A stretch of DNA of 64,000 bases from Stercoripulliclostridium_A sp045577735 (lineage in GTDB: Bacteria > Bacillota > Clostridia > Christensenellales > DTU072), in NCBI GenBank assembly GCA_045577735.1, contig JAZNIY010000020.1:1-64000 (forward strand), given 5' to 3'. This document shows positions 48,195 to 57,921 of the stretch, piece after piece (positions within the stretch are counted from its first letter, which is position 1; each line of letters starts with the position of its first letter). A program made the position numbers and the translations under genes. Below the pieces are notes generated by a model. The model worked only from the letters and a program-made list of their open reading frames with translations. It searched no databases and was not told the origin of the DNA.

Positions 48195-50822
48195 ATGATT
48201 ATAATTAAAGAATTAACTAAGATTTATAAGAGCAAATATGCGTCCCCTTGTCGTGCGTTAGACAACGTTTCTTTCACGCTCCCCGACAAAGGCATGATTT
48301 TTATTTTGGGAAAAAGTGGTAGCGGAAAAAGCACCCTATTGAATCTACTCGGTGGGTTAGATAGTATTACTAGTGGTGACGTTATTGCGAACGGAAACTC
48401 CCTCGTGAATTTTACTGAAGAGGAATATGCCGAATATCGCAATTCATACGTAGGTTTCATATTCCAAGATTACTGCTTGATAGAAAGTTTCACCGTTAAA
48501 AATAACATCTTGCTCTCCCTCGATATTCAAGGAAAAGAAGATGAAAACAGACTGGAAGAAATTGCAAACAAGCTTGATATCGTAGACTTACTGGACAGAT
48601 TCCCTAAAGAATTATCTGGTGGACAACGCCAACGCATAGCCATTGCTAGAGCAATCATAAAAAATCCCGAACTAATTCTAGCTGATGAACCAACCGGCAA
48701 TCTTGATAGCTTGAGTGCAAGGCAAGTACTTGAAACGCTAAAAACTATTTCAAAAGAAAAGCTGGTACTTGTCGTTTCGCACAATCCCGACGACGCAGAA
48801 AAATATGGTGATAGAATTATAGAAATTGCCGATGGCAAAATCATTAACGACCACGAGCGTAACCCCGAAGCCAGCGCTGAAGTAGTTATCACGGAAGAAA
48901 GAATCATCATTCCCGAAAAAAAGCGTCTTAGTGAAGAAGAGCTACAAAACATTAACGCCAGACTAGAACGTGGTGGATGCAAACTAGAGCAGTCTTCAAC
49001 GTTATTTACACCGACGGAGAAAATCCAAGTTACCCCCTCCTCGCAACCTTGTGTGAAGCTATTCAAATCAAATATAACGCCTAAAAAATCCCTAGAGATA
49101 TCCTATGCCTTCCTAAAGAAAAAATTACCTAGTTTCATCTTTTCCGTGGTTATGGTTTCTCTAATAATCATCATGTTTGGCTTGTGTCAACTTTTCGCAT
49201 CATTTGATCAAGATGCAACACTAAATCGTGCAATTAAGGAATCCGAATCTGAAGTTTTAGTATTACAAAAAGGCTATATAAAGAATAAGGCGCTAAACAA
49301 ACTCTCAACAGATGGGTTGGTTGAAGTCAAGGAAAGCGACGTCAATGCCTTCCTCGACACCGGCTACACCGGTAACGTCTATCCGTTGTATAATTGGACG
49401 CTTGCCATGTCCGAACAAACTCATTCAATCGAGCTTTTAAAAAACGTCGACAATAAGCAAAATTACGAAAACTTGTACGCGCATGAAAACGTTGGTGTGC
49501 TGGTTTGCGATGAAGAGTATTTAATAAAGCACTTCGGCAAAGATGGTAAATTAAACTACCTTGCAAAAGCTGAAACACAAATGCCGGGTGGCATTATCGT
49601 TACCGATTATATTGCAGATTGTATAACGTTTTATCATCCTACGACCTATCCCGATTATCAACATTTAGTAGGTATCAAATTCCAACAACGCGCTTACATA
49701 AATGCTGTTATTGAAACCGATTACAAAACTAAATACAAAGACACCATTGACAAGTATTACGAAATCCTTCGCTCTAATGGTGCTGGTCTACATCTGCGCG
49801 ACTTATTCACAAGTGAAGAGTACGTAAATATGCTTGATGATTTTAACGTATACTATAACGTTGCATACTCCACAAACAGTAACTTTTTCGCCGATGCTAA
49901 CAATATTGAATACCGACAATTCACCCGCATCCAAAATGCTGATATTTATACTGACGACGGAAGATTTTTCTTTATAGAAATACTTGATAGTTATCCCGAC
50001 GTAGAAGGTGGGTATGACGTTAATGCCGGCGAAATAATATTCCCTATAAACCTTTACAACACCTATTTCAAAACCTCGTTGGAAGATCCCAATGACCCTA
50101 ATTTTTCAGAAAGGCAAATCACCATCAAGATGTATCCCATCTATTTTACCGGAGAGCGAACGGAATATTTTACCAAAACGTTCACTATAGTAGGTTTAAG
50201 CGATAAATATGCGTTTTTTGAGCCCAGTGATGCCGACTTTCTACGCCAGTACACAATCCATCCCTACGCCTTATATTTTGATAATCTAGACAACGTAGTT
50301 GCTCTTACCAACAAGGGGGATGAACTTGACTTTTATGCCGATTCAGGATATTTCAAGGCTATTTCATCTATTGCAGAAATAGTTGTAGTGTTCAAAGATT
50401 TATTCTTGCTTATTGCCCTTTCCCTATGTATTGCCGGTTGTATGATACTAATATCATTTGGTTTTAGCAACGTTAAAAAGCGCAACTATGAAATTGGTGT
50501 GATGCGTGCGCTAGGTACGAATATGAATAATATATCTTTCATTTTTGTCTTGCAAGTACTTTTTGCCGGCGTGCTGATTTGCCTAATTTCCACCCTAGGT
50601 TTATACTTTGCAACAGATATAACAAACGGCATTTTGAGTGAAAGTTTCATGGTGCTTTTGGAAAGCAGTATGCTAGAAGATTTGGAGATTATAACGTTTA
50701 ATCCTATTGCCTTGGTAATTGATCTAATGATAGTAATAATCACAACGTTGATTTCCGCATTTGCTCCAATAATTGCAATAAGAAACGTTAAACCCCTTGC
50801 AATAATTCGCAAAAAAGACTAA
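48195..50822 (+). CDS. ABC transporter, ATPase fused to a MacB/FtsX-type permease
   Basis: A protein of 875 residues from the ATG at 48195, which has AAGGA 9 nt upstream; a TTG at 48186 is too close to it. The ATPase domain (about 1-220) has Walker A LGKSGSGKSTLLNLLGG, signature LSGGQRQRIAIARAI and Walker B ILADEPTGNLD. A linker follows, then a first transmembrane helix (~315-337), an extracytoplasmic domain of about 400 residues and three more helices (~725-870) forming the FtsX domain. Type VII ABC systems of this kind export or sense peptides and antibiotics (BceAB- or MacB-like). It has no adjacent two-component genes. Fusion of ATPase and permease is seen in other Clostridia. Confidence 0.88.
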   Translation: MIIIKELTKIYKSKYASPCRALDNVSFTLPDKGMIFILGKSGSGKSTLLNLLGGLDSITSGDVIANGNSLVNFTEEEYAEYRNSYVGFIFQDYCLIESFTVKNNILLSLDIQGKEDENRLEEIANKLDIVDLLDRFPKELSGGQRQRIAIARAIIKNPELILADEPTGNLDSLSARQVLETLKTISKEKLVLVVSHNPDDAEKYGDRIIEIADGKIINDHERNPEASAEVVITEERIIIPEKKRLSEEELQNINARLERGGCKLEQSSTLFTPTEKIQVTPSSQPCVKLFKSNITPKKSLEISYAFLKKKLPSFIFSVVMVSLIIIMFGLCQLFASFDQDATLNRAIKESESEVLVLQKGYIKNKALNKLSTDGLVEVKESDVNAFLDTGYTGNVYPLYNWTLAMSEQTHSIELLKNVDNKQNYENLYAHENVGVLVCDEEYLIKHFGKDGKLNYLAKAETQMPGGIIVTDYIADCITFYHPTTYPDYQHLVGIKFQQRAYINAVIETDYKTKYKDTIDKYYEILRSNGAGLHLRDLFTSEEYVNMLDDFNVYYNVAYSTNSNFFADANNIEYRQFTRIQNADIYTDDGRFFFIEILDSYPDVEGGYDVNAGEIIFPINLYNTYFKTSLEDPNDPNFSERQITIKMYPIYFTGERTEYFTKTFTIVGLSDKYAFFEPSDADFLRQYTIHPYALYFDNLDNVVALTNKGDELDFYADSGYFKAISSIAEIVVVFKDLFLLIALSLCIAGCMILISFGFSNVKKRNYEIGVMRALGTNMNNISFIFVLQVLFAGVLICLISTLGLYFATDITNGILSESFMVLLESSMLEDLEIITFNPIALVIDLMIVIITTLISAFAPIIAIRNVKPLAIIRKKD

Positions 50823-50829
50823 TAAAAAC

Positions 50830-50854
50830 GCTCCCGGTCGGGAGCATTTCTTTT
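50830..50854 (+). terminator. Bidirectional terminator between the ABC transporter and argD
   Basis: GCTCCC (50830-50835), GGTC, GGGAGC (50840-50845), then ATTTCTTTT. AAAAA precedes it, so it also serves the convergent argD. Confidence 0.85.
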
Positions 50855-50856
50855 AA

Positions 50857-52056
50857 CTATTTAATCTCGTCAAGAGTTTCTTTTAGCACCTTGAGCATTT
50901 GGTCGATTTGCTCTGTGGTAATTATTAGAGGTGGTACAAAACGGAGAACCTTACCACCACATACGTTTAGTATAAAGCCCTTTTTAAACATACGGTTATA
51001 TACCTCTTTTGCAAAGTCGCCATTAATTGTTTCGGCACCTACTATCAAGCCCTTTCCTCTAACGGCTACAATACGATTATCGTTAAGTTTTCTTAGTCCT
51101 TGCATTAGGTACTCGCCCTTACTTGCAACCTCTTCCATGAAGCCCTCTTCTCTAATTTTACTGCATACAGCATACCCTACTGCAGTAACTAGAGGTTGTG
51201 CTCCAAACGTGGTTCCATGGTCACCTGGCACAAATGCATTTGCGACGTTTTCGGTAGCCAAACAAGCAGAAACGGGTACTCCACCACCAATTCCCTTTGC
51301 ACAAGTAATAATATCTGGAGTTATGCCATAGTGTTCGAACGCCCAGAATTTTCCCGTTCTTCCGGCACCGGTTTGCACTTCGTCCAAAATGAGCAATACA
51401 CCCTTTTCCTTGGTCAATCTATCTGCAAGCTTTAAGTAGCTATCACTTGCCGGAATTATGCCACCCTCTCCTTGAATGGGCTCCAGCATTAGACCTGCAA
51501 CCTCGTTGTCTTCGAGTGCATTACGTAACGCTTCTTCGTCATTGTAGGGAATATAAATACCAATACCTTCGGGCAAAGGAGCAAATGGTTTGTTATACTT
51601 TTCTTGACCGGTTGCAGTAACGGTTGCAAGCGTTCTTCCGTGGAAAGATTGTACTGCGGTAACTATTTTAAAGCGATTTTCGCCCTTTACCTTAAAATAC
51701 TTTCTTGCAAGTTTAATAGCACACTCGTTGGCTTCGGCTCCACTGTTGCCAAAGAAAGCCTTTTTGAGGTGGGTTCCCTTAACAAGTTGTTCTGCCATTA
51801 GACCACGCGTTTCATTGTAGAAATAGTTGGAAATAATGCATACCTTCTTTGCTTGTTCGGTAATAGCATTCACAAAAACGGGATGATTATATCCTAGCGC
51901 GTTAACGGCAATACCTGCCAAAAAGTCCAAGTATTCGTTACCTTCCGTGTCGGTCAAATAACAGCCGTTACCACTTTCAAACGCCACCTCTACGGGCGCG
52001 TAGGTATTCATAAAAAACTCTTTATCACGCGTTTTAATCTCTTCAAATTTTGCCAT
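50857..52056 (-). CDS. argD: Acetylornithine aminotransferase-like PLP enzyme
   Basis: Class III aminotransferase, 399 residues from MAKFEEIKTRDKEFFMNTYA at 52056, which has AAAGGAG upstream. The PLP-lysine motif is TCAKGIGGGVPVSA (about 250), and FFGNSGAEANECAIKLARKY (about 100-119) forms the cofactor pocket. It is closest to ArgD, which makes N-acetylornithine; some homologues act on ornithine, succinyl-diaminopimelate or GABA. Its place in an operon with a YfcC transporter and a Crp/Fnr regulator, without arg biosynthesis genes, suggests a catabolic use of ornithine or lysine. Confidence 0.85.
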   Translation of the reverse strand: MAKFEEIKTRDKEFFMNTYAPVEVAFESGNGCYLTDTEGNEYLDFLAGIAVNALGYNHPVFVNAITEQAKKVCIISNYFYNETRGLMAEQLVKGTHLKKAFFGNSGAEANECAIKLARKYFKVKGENRFKIVTAVQSFHGRTLATVTATGQEKYNKPFAPLPEGIGIYIPYNDEEALRNALEDNEVAGLMLEPIQGEGGIIPASDSYLKLADRLTKEKGVLLILDEVQTGAGRTGKFWAFEHYGITPDIITCAKGIGGGVPVSACLATENVANAFVPGDHGTTFGAQPLVTAVGYAVCSKIREEGFMEEVASKGEYLMQGLRKLNDNRIVAVRGKGLIVGAETINGDFAKEVYNRMFKKGFILNVCGGKVLRFVPPLIITTEQIDQMLKVLKETLDEIK

Positions 52057-52066
52057 ATAATCTCCT

Positions 52067-53557
52067 TTATGCGTACACAACAAACTGTGCTAGGGCAAGT
52101 ACGCCCAACGTGGCTACAAATAACGCCAAATGTATCTTCAAACTCCAACGAACCCATTTTGCATAGTCAACGGTGGTAAGCCCCAAAATGAGTAGCAGTC
52201 CCGCGTTCGTTGGCAATAATACGTTTGCAAATCCGTCGGCAAAGCAGAACGCCAATACTGCAACCTGAGAATTGATGCCGACCATCGCACATATGTCATA
52301 AATCATAGGCATAAGCAAAAAGACCTTTGCCGAGCCGGACTGAATGAATAGTTCAAAGACGAAAATCAACAAATAAATTAAAATTGTTGTTCCAAAGCCA
52401 CCCCTATCTCCAATCAAATTAACTATATGATAGAGAATGGTATCCATTATGTCGCCCTCTTCAACAATATACCTTATGCCACCTGCAATTAGTATTAGCG
52501 CAACGGCAGGGAGAAGAGTGAGCATTCCTTTACCGAGGTTTACAAACAGACGTTTCCCACGCTCGCCACACATCAAACAAGCGCCTATGCCGGCAATAAC
52601 GTATATTGCAAGAATAACGTACATCAAATAATCGGCAAGCACGGGAACTGCGATAGAAATTAGTGCTAAAGCAACTATACCTAGCATCCAGCAACCAAAC
52701 CATAATAGTGCCCTGTTTTTGCCCTTATCTTCCTTAAAATCTTCCACACGGAAGCTAAAACTTTTTTTACGCTCCAAATCCAAAGCATAAACCATACTCT
52801 TTTGGGGATTCTTTTCAATCTTTTTAGCGTATGGGAGTATAAATGCCATTAGTAGGCCGTAAGCGAGGAAGAAGGTAAGAACTCTTAGCCCTATTCCGGA
52901 ATACATAGGGATGTTGCCTATAGTTTGAGCAACGCCCACCGTAAAGGGATTTACTACAGCTGCGGAAAAACCAAAGCAAGGCGCAAGCACGCTAACGCCT
53001 AGTCCAACGAGAGCATCCCAACCAAGGGCATAGGAAAGCATGACTATTACGGGCACTAACGGTATAAGCTCCTCAAACATACCGGCCGAACTACCCAGAA
53101 ACATTAGCGCAAAGGTCATTATAGTTAGAAGCAAGTATTTCCTATGTCCCAACTTATAATTTAGGTATTCTACCATATAAACCAATATGCCACTATCGTC
53201 AAGAGCTGTGAATATTGCTCCTATAATAAGCAAAAGAAGTAATATTGCCCACACCGTCATACTACCTTCGGTAGAGGGAAGCAAAATCATAAATGGAGCA
53301 AGCAAAAATTGCCACCATTTTATGCCGTCTAACGATTCGTCAACTTGATAGGTTCCTACGATTATTGAGCCATCGGCATCACGCAAAAAAGCGCCTTTGT
53401 CTAATACAAACGTCAAAACGTATGCCGTAATGAATAAAGTAAGTACTACAACGATGCCAACTATTACTGCCTTTGGGCTTATAGAAATTGATTTTGCTCT
53501 ACTAACAGCCTCGTCTGGAGTAGTAACTTGGGTAACATTTTCTTTTGTTTCGCTCAT
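52067..53557 (-). CDS. YfcC/DcuC-family basic-amino-acid or dicarboxylate permease
   Basis: A protein of 496 residues with about 11-12 transmembrane segments in two inverted halves. The short motifs FEELIPLVPVIVMLSYALGW (about 160) and LLPTNAGLLLILGLTTVDYA (near the C-terminus) are typical of the YfcC branch of the DcuC/AbgT superfamily, often coupled to arginine deiminase or aminotransferase genes. The substrate is unproven; the neighbouring ArgD supports an amino acid. It lies 3 bp after the hydrolase gene. Confidence 0.85.
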   Translation of the reverse strand: MSETKENVTQVTTPDEAVSRAKSISISPKAVIVGIVVVLTLFITAYVLTFVLDKGAFLRDADGSIIVGTYQVDESLDGIKWWQFLLAPFMILLPSTEGSMTVWAILLLLLIIGAIFTALDDSGILVYMVEYLNYKLGHRKYLLLTIMTFALMFLGSSAGMFEELIPLVPVIVMLSYALGWDALVGLGVSVLAPCFGFSAAVVNPFTVGVAQTIGNIPMYSGIGLRVLTFFLAYGLLMAFILPYAKKIEKNPQKSMVYALDLERKKSFSFRVEDFKEDKGKNRALLWFGCWMLGIVALALISIAVPVLADYLMYVILAIYVIAGIGACLMCGERGKRLFVNLGKGMLTLLPAVALILIAGGIRYIVEEGDIMDTILYHIVNLIGDRGGFGTTILIYLLIFVFELFIQSGSAKVFLLMPMIYDICAMVGINSQVAVLAFCFADGFANVLLPTNAGLLLILGLTTVDYAKWVRWSLKIHLALFVATLGVLALAQFVVYA

Positions 53558-53560
53558 ATA

Positions 53561-54478
53561 TTACTCCAAACCAACCTTTTCTTCAGCTTCTTTAACAAAA
53601 TCGGTTATGACCTTAGTAAAAACTTCGGGATATTTCACCATTGAACGAGCGTGCATAGTATCATCAAAAATATGATACTTTGCGTCGGGCTTTATTGCCA
53701 AAAGTTTTTGACAATTGTAAAAATCTACCGTCTTGTCAGCCTTTGAGTGAATAATTAGAGTAGGCTTTTTTACACGAGCCAATGATTGACCTGCGTTAAA
53801 ATCCTTAAACTCTATTTTGAACATCAATCTTGAAACACTTTCAAAAGTGGGTTCAAGCAGTTTTCTAATCGTCTTGTTCTTAATATACTTGGAAAGGAGC
53901 CCTTCAAAATCTGCATATCCACAGTATTCCATAAGATACTCTACCCGTTTGTCCATGTCTGCTACCATCATAGAGGTTGCTGCTCCCATGGATTCACCAA
54001 ATATGGCAAAGCGTTTACCGGGATACTCCCTTTCCAGTAGGTTAATCCAATCAATAACGTCATACTTTTCCGTAGCGCCAAAAGTTATAATATCGCCACC
54101 GCTAAAACCACTTCTCTTGTGGTCTGGAATAAAGACGTTGTAACCAAGGCTCAAAAACATTTCCAGGTACTTCATTTGTGAAAGGCCACATGAATTGTGT
54201 CCGTGTATGGAAAGCATAATTTTATTAGATGGAGTGGGGCATTCATAGTATCTTCCAAACACCTCGTAACCATAACGAGATTCTCTACGATATGGGGTAA
54301 ACGGTATGTCTAACCAGCGCTTTTGGAAACCCTTTTCCTTAATTTCGTAATCAAGTATAAAATCATAATCACGCTTTGTGGGCTTATAAAGCTTCTTCAA
54401 AATGAAGTACGCCCCTACTCGAAGGGCGACTGCAATAAAAAGTATTAATCCTACTATTAAATATATCCACCAAGGCAT
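53561..54478 (-). CDS. Membrane-anchored alpha/beta hydrolase
   Basis: A protein of 305 residues. The N-terminal hydrophobic segment (3-24) is a membrane anchor. The oxyanion motif MLSIHGHNSCG (about 90), nucleophile elbow FGESMGAATS (Ser about 165), acidic residue in HSKADKTVDF (about 250) and His in DDTMHARSM (about 280) complete the triad. It resembles BAAT/DUF1749-type esterases; the substrate is unknown. It starts 2 bp after the Crp/Fnr gene, so it belongs to that operon. Confidence 0.85.
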   Translation of the reverse strand: MPWWIYLIVGLILFIAVALRVGAYFILKKLYKPTKRDYDFILDYEIKEKGFQKRWLDIPFTPYRRESRYGYEVFGRYYECPTPSNKIMLSIHGHNSCGLSQMKYLEMFLSLGYNVFIPDHKRSGFSGGDIITFGATEKYDVIDWINLLEREYPGKRFAIFGESMGAATSMMVADMDKRVEYLMEYCGYADFEGLLSKYIKNKTIRKLLEPTFESVSRLMFKIEFKDFNAGQSLARVKKPTLIIHSKADKTVDFYNCQKLLAIKPDAKYHIFDDTMHARSMVKYPEVFTKVITDFVKEAEEKVGLE

Positions 54479-54480
54479 AG

Positions 54481-55176
54481 TTATCTAGCAATATTTGCAA
54501 GTCTTTGTAGTTCGTCAACGTTATGAATAACGATTTCATCCTTCCTAAAACTGATGATGCCGTCTTCACGCATTGCTATCATTTCTCTACTCATAGAGGG
54601 ACGAGAAACGTTAAGGTATTCTGCCATTTCGTTACGATTAAAACCAAGATGAATAGTTTCCGTTCCTTGAGCAAGATATTTGTCGTAGAACAATTTTGCA
54701 ATCTTGCCACGCATTGACTTAATCTTAAGATATTTAGCATCGTTATTGATGGTATCTATGCGCTCAGCAAGGCAAGAAAGGGTATTTTCCAAAAGTTTTT
54801 GGTGACAAGGACAGTTATTAGAGCATTGCTTTACGATTGTAGCAACCGAAATATAAAGTACGGTAGCTTCTTCAGCAATAACAACAGAACTCTTAAAAGT
54901 ACGATCGCCAGAGTAGCCCTCTACTTCACCGAACATATCGCCGGCATAAAGCTCGCCACAGTTTTCCAACTCGCCATTGTCCTTCTTTATGAATTTTACG
55001 GCAGCACCACTCAAAATAATACCTATTTCATCAACGGGTTGACCAATTTCAGCAACGACTCTGCCCCTGCTATACTTGTTAATATGTCCGTGCAAACAAT
55101 CAAAAATCTTATTGATTTCTTTGTCTTCAAAATTGTAGAACAATTTATTCTTTTTTAGCAGTTTAAAAATATTCAT
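54481..55176 (-). CDS. Crp/Fnr-family transcriptional regulator
   Basis: A protein of 231 residues from the ATG at 55176, preceded by GGAGG; a longer frame back to 55260 would run over its own promoter. The N-terminal cyclic-nucleotide-type beta-roll (20-130) is followed by a dimer helix and a winged helix-turn-helix with NRNEMAEYLNVSRPSMSREM (about 184-203). It lacks the N-terminal Fe-S cysteines of Fnr but has a Cys cluster CSNNCPCHQK in the dimer region (about 123-132), which might sense redox or NO as in some HcpR-like proteins. A palindrome lies right at its transcription start. Confidence 0.85.
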   Translation of the reverse strand: MNIFKLLKKNKLFYNFEDKEINKIFDCLHGHINKYSRGRVVAEIGQPVDEIGIILSGAAVKFIKKDNGELENCGELYAGDMFGEVEGYSGDRTFKSSVVIAEEATVLYISVATIVKQCSNNCPCHQKLLENTLSCLAERIDTINNDAKYLKIKSMRGKIAKLFYDKYLAQGTETIHLGFNRNEMAEYLNVSRPSMSREMIAMREDGIISFRKDEIVIHNVDELQRLANIAR

Positions 55177-55200
55177 AGTACCCTCCGGGCATGGTTTTTT

Positions 55201-55260
55201 GTTTGTATCTAAGGCTACAAACGTCAAAAATATTATACAATGAATATGACGCTTTTGCAA
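55201..55260 (-). promoter_or_regulatory. Promoter and operator of the Crp/Fnr operon
   Basis: On the minus strand TTGCAA (55255-55260) and TATAAT (55232-55237) are exactly 17 nt apart, giving a start near 55225. GTTTGTA (55201-55207) and TACAAAC (55216-55222) form a 7-8-7 palindrome just inside the transcript. Binding there would block transcription, so autorepression is likely. Confidence 0.7.
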
Positions 55261-55321
55261 GACATTTTATTATTTTTATGTTATTATATTTATATTCTTA
55301 ATAAGGACGAAAGACGGCGCA

Positions 55322-56050
55322 ATGGTAAACGAACAAAATATTCAAAAATTCAATGATGCTATTAACGCTTTTTATTCTTCAAGACTAATTATAGTCGACA
55401 AAGCAATAGCAGAATTTTTAAAAACTATAGCTAGTGACAATTCCTTTATGGAAGTGCTTGCAGACGCCACGAAAACGGCAGATTATAGGCAAGAATATCA
55501 AAAAGCCATTGTAAACGATGCAAATGGGCTAAGTTTCCGCCTTCCTATGAACAAACGTCACGTCATAGCTCTTGTTGTAGGTTTGCTTTTAGAGTTTGAC
55601 AGAAAGGACCTTTCCATAATTGAGTTCGTTAGAAAGTTCTACCCCGCAGAAGCAAGTCACGACTCGTACCTTGCATTTTGCGAGCAAGTCATTAAGCCGT
55701 TCAGCGAGGCCTTCAAATCCGTATATCTTGGTGAGGAAGAAACCTACTCGACCTCCACTATTGCAGATCGTGAAGAAAAACCTTTTAACGACAAGGCAAA
55801 GGAAGAAACGGACTACTGGCTACGTTTGGTTATTGACGGCATAATGAGTGACAACAGTTTTACCAACGTCGAGCGCAAAGATTTCATAACTATGATAAAG
55901 GGATTAATGTACGTTACCGAACTTGCGAATCCCCTACTAATAAAATTGAATTGGTTGGGAATTAAGTATTCTTTGGGAACCCGTAAAAGCATTTATAGGG
56001 AACTAAAAGAAGTAGAAACAATTCTTATCAACTATGGAGTGATAGATTAA
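55322..56050 (+). CDS. Conserved hypothetical protein next to the AEC carrier
   Basis: An unknown soluble protein of 242 residues, mostly helical, with no signal peptide or membrane segment. No motif of a known family was recognised. A short Thr/Ser- and Glu-rich stretch (about 138-160) may be a linker between two helical halves. Its stop overlaps the start of the AEC carrier (TAATG), so the two are translationally coupled and probably work together. The ribosome-binding site is weak (AAGGACG, 12 nt from the ATG). Confidence 0.75.
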   Translation: MVNEQNIQKFNDAINAFYSSRLIIVDKAIAEFLKTIASDNSFMEVLADATKTADYRQEYQKAIVNDANGLSFRLPMNKRHVIALVVGLLLEFDRKDLSIIEFVRKFYPAEASHDSYLAFCEQVIKPFSEAFKSVYLGEEETYSTSTIADREEKPFNDKAKEETDYWLRLVIDGIMSDNSFTNVERKDFITMIKGLMYVTELANPLLIKLNWLGIKYSLGTRKSIYRELKEVETILINYGVID

Positions 56051-57009
56051 TGGCAGAGTTATTTTTAACTAGTTTAGAAAGCGTTGCACTTCTTATCGTA
56101 ATGGCCGTACCGGGCTTTATAGTTGCAAAACTAAAAATGATTAATAAGGAAGAGGCTTCCAAGTTTTTGTCAGTAACCCTTCTTTATATTCTTCAACCAT
56201 TCGTAACTGTAAACTCCTTCTTGAACACCGACTTTACAATGGACATTCTTTGGAATATGCTTGCAATATTCCTCTTTACCACAGTTACCGAGCTCGGCAT
56301 TTTGTATATCGGCAAACTAATTTGTCACCCCATTAAGAAACTTGACGTTGACTCCAAGGGCATAATTAGTTACGGTGGCGCGTTTGGCAATCTAATTTAT
56401 ATGTGTATTCCCTTCTTACAACTACTTGCACCGGGAAGACACGAGCTCATTTTGTATGCTTCTTGCTCTTGCGTAGTATTCAACCTACTTTGCTGGACGG
56501 TGGGTAACTATGCAATCACAGGCGACAAACAATATATTAGCTTGAAGAAAGCAATACTAAATCCCCCTACCCTGTCTTTCATTATTGCGTTGCCTTTGTT
56601 TATATTTAACATAAACTTCCAACGCTTTAACCTTACCGGGATTGCCAACGTATTCAGCTTGTTTGCAAACGCCGTTGGTCCTCTTTCCATGACTCTTCTC
56701 GGCATTAAACTTGCCGAAATGAACTTGAAAGAATTGTTCCTTGATTACCGTGCATACATTGCTTCCGGCATAAAACTCATTCTTTACCCCATTTTGGGAC
56801 TACTCGTAATGCTCCTTATGTCCACCTTTATGGATATTGAGCCTATAAGACTGAACTTAGTTGCCATAGGAGCAATGCCTATTGCAACAAACACCATGAT
56901 GTTTGTCACTATGGCGAACAAAGATACCGGGCTTGCAGCAAAAGAAGTAATGATATCTACCGTTCTTTCTTGCGTAACAATCCCCATTTGCATAATGCTA
57001 ATGGCATAA
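56050..57009 (+). CDS. AEC-family transporter
   Basis: An auxin-efflux-carrier-type permease of 319 residues with about ten helices and the family features PGFIVAKLKMINKEEASKFL (about 20-39) and VGPLSMTLLGIKLAEMNLKE (about 212-231). Bacterial members carry malate, malonate or other organic acids; the substrate is unknown here. It is coupled to the unknown gene upstream. Confidence 0.88.
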   Translation: MAELFLTSLESVALLIVMAVPGFIVAKLKMINKEEASKFLSVTLLYILQPFVTVNSFLNTDFTMDILWNMLAIFLFTTVTELGILYIGKLICHPIKKLDVDSKGIISYGGAFGNLIYMCIPFLQLLAPGRHELILYASCSCVVFNLLCWTVGNYAITGDKQYISLKKAILNPPTLSFIIALPLFIFNINFQRFNLTGIANVFSLFANAVGPLSMTLLGIKLAEMNLKELFLDYRAYIASGIKLILYPILGLLVMLLMSTFMDIEPIRLNLVAIGAMPIATNTMMFVTMANKDTGLAAKEVMISTVLSCVTIPICIMLMA

Positions 57010-57027
57010 CAACTGTATAAAGAATAT

Positions 57028-57052
57028 GGCACGTCGAGAGCGTGCCTTTTTT
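57028..57052 (+). terminator. Bidirectional terminator after the AEC carrier
   Basis: GGCACG (57028-57033), a 7-nt loop, CGTGCC (57041-57046), then T6. Its T run overlaps the stop codon of the convergent MBL gene (57051-57053). Confidence 0.85.
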
Positions 57053-57917
57053 AATCAAAAAACTCTTTTTTAATTAGGTCTATCATCAAACTTGTGTTTA
57101 GGTGAGAGGCATCGGGTGGATATATATCGTGGATGGGTCCACCGGTAAATATCTTTGCAAACTCTTCTATTATTTTCTCCTTATCCTTACCCTCTTGTAA
57201 CGATGAGATTATTAGTTCCTTTGCCTTTTGGAATTCACCCTCAACTATGCTTAAATAGTGTTTGGTAGCCTTTCTATCAATCAAACCAAGATGAGGCACG
57301 AGCAAATGCTCTATGTCTAACGTCTTTAGTTTTGAAATGGAACGTAACGCATCGCTAAAGCCCGTCAAACAAATGGGAAGTATGCCGTTTCCGTTATATA
57401 TTCCCAAAGTTTCCGAGGAAAGCAATAATTTTTTGTTTATTTCGTAAAAGCCAATGGAACACTTTGTGTGCCCGGGGAATTCATATACTCTAAACAAGAG
57501 GTCGCCACAACCAATCTCATCACCCTCTTTAACAACAACGTCGACGCTAAGCGTATCACCCAAGAATTCGTATTCGCCTATTCCATAATGCTTTGCGTGG
57601 GCGTTATCAAGCTCGCGCATCTTTAGTATGGCGTGTGGGCGCGCAAAAACCTCAGCCGTATGCCGTCCTGCAATGACAACAGCCTCTGGATATGCTTTTT
57701 TTACGTATGCAGAGCCCAGACAGTGATCGTAATGGGAGTGGGTAAGAAAAATATAGTCCAGCTTACGCTCGCCTAAAGTTTCCTTAATCTTTCTTGCAAG
57801 GGCATAGCCAGTAAAAGCAAAACCACTATCATACAATATAGCGGTAGTATCATTATATATTAGGTAAGCGCTGTCACCCGGGACAACGCGCATATCAACA
57901 ACTTGTAATTCTTTCAT
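57051..57917 (-). CDS. MBL-fold metallohydrolase
   Basis: A protein of 288 residues. The metal site HSHYDHCLGS (about 60-69), PGHTKCSIGFYE (about 150-161) and HLGLID (about 207) are present, so a two-metal hydrolase fold is sure. The substrate is unknown; glyoxalase-II-like or flavodiiron-like roles are possible, but no flavodoxin domain exists. It lies 4 bp after the second chromate-type gene, without a clear ribosome-binding site, so translation is probably coupled. Confidence 0.85.
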   Translation of the reverse strand: MKELQVVDMRVVPGDSAYLIYNDTTAILYDSGFAFTGYALARKIKETLGERKLDYIFLTHSHYDHCLGSAYVKKAYPEAVVIAGRHTAEVFARPHAILKMRELDNAHAKHYGIGEYEFLGDTLSVDVVVKEGDEIGCGDLLFRVYEFPGHTKCSIGFYEINKKLLLSSETLGIYNGNGILPICLTGFSDALRSISKLKTLDIEHLLVPHLGLIDRKATKHYLSIVEGEFQKAKELIISSLQEGKDKEKIIEEFAKIFTGGPIHDIYPPDASHLNTSLMIDLIKKEFFD

Positions 57918-57921
57918 AATC

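Noticed and set aside
54481..55260. Longer start for the Crp/Fnr gene and assignment as true Fnr
   Set aside because: The extra 28 codons cover the promoter, and the N-terminal Fe-S cysteines of Fnr are absent.
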